Positions 59,089 through 64,000 of a stretch of DNA of 64,000 nucleotides are shown here, piece by piece; the stretch's first letter is position 1, and every line of letters starts with the position of its first letter. This stretch comes from Candidatus Dormiibacterota bacterium. GTDB lineage: Bacteria > Chloroflexota > Dormibacteria > Dormibacterales > Dormibacteraceae. Made by a program: the position numbers and the translations under genes. The notes under the pieces are model-generated. The model was given only the letters and a program-made list of their open reading frames with translations, searched no databases and was not told where the DNA came from. The DNA is taken from positions 84,240-148,239 of the forward strand of contig JAMXLM010000011.1 in assembly GCA_024280995.1 (NCBI GenBank), given 5' to 3'.

Positions 59089-60003
59089 TCAGATCTGCGT
59101 GGGCGGCGGCGCTCCTGGCGGTGGTCCCGGCCACTGTACGTCTGGCGGCGGCACGGCGGGAGGCGGAGGAACGGCCGTCGGCGGCTGAGCGACGGCGGCC
59201 GCGACGGGCACGCGCCGTCGAAGGCCGCGCCAGGCGAGGAACAGACCGAGCAGGAATCCAAGGCCGAGGGCGATCAGCGTCGAAGCCCCCAACAGGCGCA
59301 TGTCCGGAGCCGAGGACACGTTGGCGACCAGGCCCGTATCGGTCGAGCTGGTCGTGGCGGTGAACGTTTCGTCTTTCGCCCAGTTCACCTTCCAGATGGC
59401 CGTCTTGCGGTCGAGGGTGAAGAGCGCGCCGGGGGCAGAGGTGATCACGTGGGGGACGGTCAACGCAAAGGTGACCGTGAAGATGGAGGCGACCTCATCG
59501 TTGCTTATCACCTGCTGGGAACCCGGCGACGGCGACGGCTGCTGCTGCGCCGCCGTCTTGAACGTGTAGGTGTCCGTCCCGCCTTCGGTGGTGTGGGTGG
59601 CGCTCGTGAACAGGCCACCGGTGTTGCCGAGGTTCACCCCGGCGCCGCCACCGGAGGTCGCGCCCGACGGATTCAGCGTCGAGGGCTGGGTCAGGAAGGC
59701 GAACGCGTCCTTCTCGGTCTTGAACGGGACCGAGATCAGCGCACCTGTCTCGTCGCCTTCGTTGACAACGGTGGCCTTGGCGCCTGGGTACTTCTTCTGC
59801 AGCGCAGCGTTGGCGTTGGCGATGTCGGAGGCCGTGAAGCCTGTGACCGTCGTTCCGCTCGTGCCCTGCATGAGCGACTTGGGAAACAGGAACTTCAGGC
59901 CGACGTTGACCGACCCGTCGGCGTTGAAGGTCGCGCTGGTGTCGTAACCGCAAGCGGCCAGCGAGAGCGCAACAGCGCCCGCGACCACCGTTCGGGCAAC
60001 CAT
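59089..60003 (-). CDS. LppM-domain lipoprotein
   Basis: A 304-residue lipoprotein with signal VARTVVAGAVALSLAAC, an LppM-like external domain (YDTSATFNADGSVNVGLKFLFP), a membrane helix near residue 240 (STLIALGLGFLLGLFLAW) and a Pro-rich tail. LppM proteins are known from mycobacteria, where LppM affects phagosome entry; here only the domain type is claimed. ATG 60003 gives a compact signal peptide; GTG 60012 is alternative. Divergent from the threonine dehydratase gene. Confidence 0.85.
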   Translation of the reverse strand: MVARTVVAGAVALSLAACGYDTSATFNADGSVNVGLKFLFPKSLMQGTSGTTVTGFTASDIANANAALQKKYPGAKATVVNEGDETGALISVPFKTEKDAFAFLTQPSTLNPSGATSGGGAGVNLGNTGGLFTSATHTTEGGTDTYTFKTAAQQQPSPSPGSQQVISNDEVASIFTVTFALTVPHVITSAPGALFTLDRKTAIWKVNWAKDETFTATTSSTDTGLVANVSSAPDMRLLGASTLIALGLGFLLGLFLAWRGLRRRVPVAAAVAQPPTAVPPPPAVPPPDVQWPGPPPGAPPPTQI

Positions 60004-60062
60004 CTTGAGCACGGCTCGATATGTTGAGTGCCCGGACCCAAATTCGAGCCGTGTTAACCAAC

Positions 60063-61049
60063 ATGGACGTGGTTACTCTGTCCGCCATGGCCCAACTCGC
60101 CGAACCGACCTTCACGGACGTGCTCGAAGCCGCGAAACAGATCCGCCCCTACCTGTCCCCCACGCCCCTGCGCCACTACCCGGCGATCGACAGGCTGGTC
60201 GGCACCGAGGTCCACGTCAAGCACGAGAACCTCAACCCGACCGGCGCGTTCAAGGTCCGAGGTGGCGTCAACCTGGTCAGCCGGCTGGGCGAGGACGAGC
60301 GCCGGGCCGGGGTGATCGCCGCCTCGACCGGCAACCACGGCCAGTCGGTCGCCTACGCAGCGCACCTGTTCGGGGTCAGCGCGATCATCTGCGCGCCGGC
60401 GGCGGCCAACCCGGTCAAGGTCGAGGCGATGCAGGACATGGGCGCCGAGGTGATCCTCCAGGGGGAGCGTTTTGACGACGCCCGGCGCCACGCCGAGGGC
60501 CTGGCTCGGGAGCACGGCTACCGCTACATCCACTCGGGCGACGAGCCGCTCCTGATCGCCGGGGTCGGAACCCATACCCTCGAAACGCTGCAGGAGCAGC
60601 CGCGCGTGGACACCGTGATCGTGCCCATCGGCGGCGGCTCGGGCGCGGCCGGCGCGTGCCTCGCCGCCAAGGCCCTGAACCCCGAAATCCAGGTGATCGG
60701 GGTGCAGTCGGACCAGGGGCAGGCCGCCTACCTCAGCTGGCGGGACAACAAGCTCCAGGAGTCGCCCAACCGAACCCGCGCAGAGGGCCTGGCCACGGCG
60801 ACGCCGTTTGCGCTGCCGCAGCGCGTCCTCCACCGCCTGCTCGACGACTTCGTCCTCGTGTCCGACGACGAGATCGACGCGGCGACGGTGGCCATGATCG
60901 AGAAGACGCGGACTCTCGTCGAGGGCGCCGGGGCGGCCGCGCTGGCCGCCGCCTTGAAGCTGCGTGAGCGCCTGCGCGGCCGTCGCGTGGTTCTCATCTG
61001 CAGCGGCGGCAACATCAGCCCGGCCCAGCTCAAAGCACTCTTTTCATAG
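60063..61049 (+). CDS. Threonine/serine dehydratase (PLP-dependent)
   Basis: Fold-type II PLP enzyme of 328 residues that deaminates threonine or serine. The PLP Lys lies in NPTGAFKVRGG, the phosphate loop is GGGSGAAGA, and ASTGNHGQSVAYAA is conserved. There is no C-terminal ACT domain, so it is the catabolic type (or serine racemase-like) rather than the regulated biosynthetic IlvA. ATG 60063 or 60087 are both possible. The SRPBCC gene follows after 13 bases. Confidence 0.93.
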   Translation: MDVVTLSAMAQLAEPTFTDVLEAAKQIRPYLSPTPLRHYPAIDRLVGTEVHVKHENLNPTGAFKVRGGVNLVSRLGEDERRAGVIAASTGNHGQSVAYAAHLFGVSAIICAPAAANPVKVEAMQDMGAEVILQGERFDDARRHAEGLAREHGYRYIHSGDEPLLIAGVGTHTLETLQEQPRVDTVIVPIGGGSGAAGACLAAKALNPEIQVIGVQSDQGQAAYLSWRDNKLQESPNRTRAEGLATATPFALPQRVLHRLLDDFVLVSDDEIDAATVAMIEKTRTLVEGAGAAALAAALKLRERLRGRRVVLICSGGNISPAQLKALFS

Positions 61050-61062
61050 GGAGGTAAGGACG

Positions 61063-61482
61063 ATGGCCTTTCGTGAAGCGTCGCTGGAGACCAGCGCGCC
61101 CGCGGACAAGGTGTGGAGTGTCTGGTCGGACGTCAACTCCTGGCCGCAGTGGAACCCCGACATGAAGGCGTCACGCCTCGACGGCCCGATGAAGCTGGGA
61201 ACGACGGGCAACATCGACACCCGCTCGGGCGGCAAGCACGACGTGGTGGTGACGCACTATGAGGAAGGCCGCTCGTTCGAGCTCGAAAGCACTGCGCTGC
61301 CTGGTACGAAGATGGGGATCCGGGCGACCATCGCCCCGAGCGGTTCAGGGAGCCGCATCACGCAGGGATTCGAGCCACGCGGCCTCCTGGCCCCGATCGT
61401 CGGCCCGATGATGGGCGGCGCGATCCTGAAAACGTTCAACTCGGTCCTTAACGGTCTCAAGCAGAAGGTCGAGTCGAGCTGA
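61063..61482 (+). CDS. SRPBCC (polyketide cyclase/dehydrase-like) protein
   Basis: A 139-residue START-like fold protein: ETSAPADKVWSVWSDVNSWPQWNP is the N-terminal signature, followed by hydrophobic-cavity strands and a long C-terminal helix (TFNSVLNGLKQKVE). Family members bind hydrophobic ligands; no specific function can be given. ATG 61063 is preceded by GGGAGGTAAGGA, a strong ribosome-binding site. Confidence 0.92.
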   Translation: MAFREASLETSAPADKVWSVWSDVNSWPQWNPDMKASRLDGPMKLGTTGNIDTRSGGKHDVVVTHYEEGRSFELESTALPGTKMGIRATIAPSGSGSRITQGFEPRGLLAPIVGPMMGGAILKTFNSVLNGLKQKVESS

Positions 61483-61487
61483 CGGCG

Positions 61488-62315
61488 ATGGCGGTCCTCA
61501 AGAAGAAGGCCAAAGGGCGTTCTCGCCAGGCCGGTCCGCTCACTCGCAAGCAGTACGAGAAGGAGCTGCGCCGCCTGCAGGAGCAGATGGTCCAGCTCGA
61601 GGACTGGGTGCGCTACAGGGGACAGCGCCTGGTCGTCATCTTCGAGGGTCGGGACACCGCCGGAAAGGGCGGCGTGATCAAACGGATGACCGCCCTTCTC
61701 AATCCCCGCTTCGCCCGCGTCGTCGCGCTCCCCGCGCCGACCGAGCGCGAGCGAACGCAGTGGTATTTCCAGCGCTACGTTGCCCACCTCCCATCAGCGG
61801 GCGAGATCGTGATCTTCGACCGCAGCTGGTACAACCGGGCGGGCGTCGAGCACGTCATGAAGTTCGCCACCGACGCCGAGTACGACGACTTCATGCGCAC
61901 GTGTCCGCAGTTCGAACGCATGCTGGTCCGCGCGGGCATCGTGCTGGTCAAGTACTGGCTGTCAGTCAGCGATGCCGAGCAGGAGCGGCGATTCCTCGCT
62001 CGGATCAACGACCCCAGCAAGCGATGGAAGCTGAGCCCCATGGACCTCCAGGCCAGGGCACGCTGGGTCGACTATTCGGAGGCGAAGGACCAGATGTTTG
62101 CCTACACCGACATCCCCGAAGCCCCCTGGTACGTGGTCGAGGCGGACAACAAGCGCGCCGCGCAACTGAACCTGATCAGCCACTTTCTCTCCCTCATCCC
62201 CTTCGAGGCCGTTCCCCACGACGACATCGCGCTTCCGCCACGGCAGAGGCGCAACTACGTCCGGCCGCCGAAGAGCTCGCAGCGCATGGTGCCGGCCAAG
62301 TACCAGGTCGAGTGA
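61488..62315 (+). CDS. ppk2: Polyphosphate kinase 2
   Basis: PPK2-family kinase of 275 residues that uses polyphosphate to phosphorylate nucleotides (class I, typically GDP or ADP). Walker A is GRDTAGKGG and Walker B-like FDRSWYNRAGVEHVM; the lid Arg/Lys region KRWKLSPMDLQARARWVDYSEAKD follows (part shown). Six bases separate it from the preceding SRPBCC gene; its stop overlaps the Rieske gene start (GTGA). Confidence 0.94.
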   Translation: MAVLKKKAKGRSRQAGPLTRKQYEKELRRLQEQMVQLEDWVRYRGQRLVVIFEGRDTAGKGGVIKRMTALLNPRFARVVALPAPTERERTQWYFQRYVAHLPSAGEIVIFDRSWYNRAGVEHVMKFATDAEYDDFMRTCPQFERMLVRAGIVLVKYWLSVSDAEQERRFLARINDPSKRWKLSPMDLQARARWVDYSEAKDQMFAYTDIPEAPWYVVEADNKRAAQLNLISHFLSLIPFEAVPHDDIALPPRQRRNYVRPPKSSQRMVPAKYQVE

Positions 62316-63271
62316 TCGACGACCCGGTCCTCATCGAAGACTGGCATCCGGTCGCGCGCGTCGAAGACCTGGCCGCCGGTGGACCGAACGGGGTGCGGCT
62401 GCTGGGCGAGGACGTGGTGGTGTGGCGATCCGGCGAGCGGTTCCATGCCTGGCGCGACCTCTGCGTCCACCGGGGCACGAGGCTGTCGCTGGGCCATGTG
62501 GTCGGCGGCGACCGCCTGGAGTGCCCGTACCACGGCTGGACATACGGTGCTGACGGTCGTTGCGTGCTGATGCCGGCCCACCCCGAGCAGACCCCGCCCG
62601 CCAAGGCGTGCGTGAGCGTCTACCACGCGCGGGCCGGCTATGGCGTCGTGTGGGTCTCGCTTGGATCCGGCGAGGCCGACCTGCCTCGGTTCGAGCTCCT
62701 CGACGACCCGGAGCACAACGTCCTGATGGCCGGCCCCTACCCGGTGCGGGCGAGCGGACCGCGGGTCGTCGAGAACTTCCTCGACGTCGGCCACTTTCCT
62801 TTCGTACACGAAGGAGTCCTCGGGGACCGGGCGCGGCCCGAGATCGCCGACTACGAGGCCGAGGTGACCCCCGAGGGCGTGCTGGCCACCGGTGTGAAGG
62901 TGTTCCAGCCCGATCCCTACGCGACAGGCCACGGCTCGACCGTCACATACACGTACCGGGTCCACCGGCCCCTCGCCGCCTCGTTCATCAAGCACGGCGA
63001 GCACTCGTTCGGCATGCTGCTGGCGGTGACGCCTCACGAGGCGATCGAAAGTACGGCGTGGATGTGGATGGCCATGGACTACGAGCCGACCTATGAGATG
63101 GTCGAGTTCCAGGACCGGATCTTCGCCCAGGACAGGCCGATCCTCGAGTCGCAGAGGCCGGAGCTGCTCCCTCTCGACCTCCAGGCCGAGCTTCACCTGC
63201 GCAGCGACCGCACGGCAATCGCCTACCGGCGCTGGCTTCGCCGGCTCGGCGTCAACACCGGGACCGCATAG
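62312..63271 (+). CDS. Rieske [2Fe-2S] aromatic ring-hydroxylating oxygenase, alpha subunit
   Basis: Rieske non-heme iron oxygenase of 319 residues. The Rieske cluster is CVHRG...CPYHGW (residues of about 50-75). The mononuclear iron site reads ENFLDVGHFPFVHEG, with the bridging Asp and two His. No reductase or ferredoxin genes are adjacent. Relatives include vanillate and phenoxybenzoate demethylases and choline oxygenases; substrate unknown. GTG 62312 overlaps ppk2. Confidence 0.9.
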   Translation: MIDDPVLIEDWHPVARVEDLAAGGPNGVRLLGEDVVVWRSGERFHAWRDLCVHRGTRLSLGHVVGGDRLECPYHGWTYGADGRCVLMPAHPEQTPPAKACVSVYHARAGYGVVWVSLGSGEADLPRFELLDDPEHNVLMAGPYPVRASGPRVVENFLDVGHFPFVHEGVLGDRARPEIADYEAEVTPEGVLATGVKVFQPDPYATGHGSTVTYTYRVHRPLAASFIKHGEHSFGMLLAVTPHEAIESTAWMWMAMDYEPTYEMVEFQDRIFAQDRPILESQRPELLPLDLQAELHLRSDRTAIAYRRWLRRLGVNTGTA

Positions 63272-63313
63272 AACCCACTTAACGCGGCTGAATGTCGCTT
63301 TGCGGGTGGCAAA

Positions 63314-64000
63314 ATGCTCGCCGCCACGAATACCCGCCGCGCCGCAATCCGCACCTTGATCCGTTTCGGGCTGCTCGCCCTTCTACCCGTGCTCGCGCTG
63401 GGTGTCGCCCTGGGCGCTTTGATCAACCAAGACATCCAGCAGCGCTATATCGACAGCTCCAAGACCAGCGCCATTCTGATCGCGCAGGTCGGCGTTCAGC
63501 CGCTGCTGAACAATGATCAGCTGGCGAACGGACTTGGTTCGGCCGACCTGATAGTGCTCAACGCCCGGCTGAAGGGTGCATCGCTCAGCAAGCAGGTCTC
63601 GCGGCTCAAGGTCTGGAACCGCGACGGAACGATCGTGTACTCCGACAACCCATCCCTGATCGGCAGGACGTTTCCGATCGACGACGACCTCGGTGACGCT
63701 CTCCACGGAACCGCGAGAGCAAGCATCACCGACGGGCACGATGAGGAGAACTCCGGCGACAATCTCCAGGGCCCGCTGCTGCAGGTTTACGTACCGATCG
63801 TCTTCGCGGGCAATGCGATACCCGCGGGCGCCTTCGAGATGTATCTGCCTTACGCACCGGTGCAGGCGGCGATCGACCACGAATCGCGGCAGGTGTATCT
63901 CCTCCTGGGGCTCGGCCTGGCGCTCTTCTACGTCTCCATGTTCCCAGTCGCACTCATCGCCGACCGCTGGAGGCGCAGCGCTGAGTCCACCGCGCGGGCC
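63314..64000 (+). CDS. Membrane sensor protein, N-terminal part (probable histidine kinase)
   Basis: Open frame running off the right edge: 229 codons seen without a stop. After a basic N-terminus, helix 1 is FGLLALLPVLALGVALGALI, followed by an extracytoplasmic sensor domain of about 150 residues (KVWNRDGTIVYSDNPSLIGR is typical of dCache/PAS-like sensors), and helix 2 VYLLLGLGLALFYVSMFPVAL. The output domain is beyond the window; a histidine kinase or GGDEF protein is likely. ATG 63314. Confidence 0.8.
   Translation, partial: MLAATNTRRAAIRTLIRFGLLALLPVLALGVALGALINQDIQQRYIDSSKTSAILIAQVGVQPLLNNDQLANGLGSADLIVLNARLKGASLSKQVSRLKVWNRDGTIVYSDNPSLIGRTFPIDDDLGDALHGTARASITDGHDEENSGDNLQGPLLQVYVPIVFAGNAIPAGAFEMYLPYAPVQAAIDHESRQVYLLLGLGLALFYVSMFPVALIADRWRRSAESTARA

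Overview
The window is GC-rich, densely packed bacterial chromosome. Genes commonly overlap by 4 bases (ATGA, GTGA, TTGA), GTG and TTG starts are frequent, and no gap exceeds about 200 bases. There are no rRNA or tRNA genes, CRISPR arrays, insertion sequences or phage genes that I can see. Two F420-type luciferase-like oxidoreductases, CoxL-form-II-like molybdenum hydroxylases, a phosphoketolase and zinc-ribbon membrane proteins fit an uncultivated soil lineage such as Actinomycetota, Dormibacterota or Chloroflexota. That placement is inference only.

Positions 1-13.9 kb hold mixed housekeeping and stress genes: a PrsW-like membrane protein, MsrA, an MFS exporter, OsmC, a serine beta-lactamase-fold hydrolase, a cupin, YbjQ, a zinc-ribbon thioredoxin, acetate kinase with phosphoketolase (a bifid-type acetyl-phosphate shunt), and a P-type cation ATPase.

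Positions 13.9-49.6 kb form a large nucleobase and N-heterocycle catabolic island. The left part (13.9-24.6 kb) joins a nucleosidase, an amidase and a barbiturase/cyanuric-acid-hydrolase-family enzyme on the plus strand. Facing them on the minus strand are a three-subunit molybdenum hydroxylase, a cyclase-family hydrolase, a malonyl-CoA-synthetase-like ligase and a uracil/xanthine permease. Together these can be read as oxidative pyrimidine breakdown: uracil to barbiturate to ureidomalonate to malonate to malonyl-CoA. The middle (24.6-34.6 kb) has two cytosine-deaminase-family amidohydrolases, an HPRT, an NCS1 permease, an allantoate amidohydrolase and an allantoinase. The right part (34.6-42.9 kb) is a nine-gene minus-strand operon with every junction overlapping: adenine deaminase, OHCU decarboxylase, HIU hydrolase, urate oxidase, xanthine dehydrogenase (FAD, Fe-S and Mo subunits), 8-oxoguanine deaminase and an unknown small protein. 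From 43.0 to 49.6 kb a third molybdenum hydroxylase, without its own small subunits, leads a CoA-ligase, alpha/beta hydrolase, enoyl-CoA hydratase and flavin oxidoreductase operon of unknown substrate, with a short-chain dehydrogenase opposite.

Positions 49.7-56.3 kb encode an envelope module on the minus strand: flotillin-like SPFH protein, membrane-anchored binding protein, TelA, a lipoprotein fusing a binding-protein domain to a VWA domain, and an XpaC-like membrane protein. Positions 56.4-64 kb carry a flavin oxidoreductase, a membrane trypsin-like protease, an LppM-like lipoprotein, a threonine dehydratase, an SRPBCC protein, a PPK2 polyphosphate kinase, a Rieske oxygenase, and the start of a membrane sensor protein cut by the window edge.

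The least explained items are the proposed oxidative pyrimidine route (its uracil dehydrogenase and ureidomalonase have no gene that I know of), the third molybdenum-hydroxylase operon, and a pair of dispersed structured repeats of about 120 bp inside the catabolic island.
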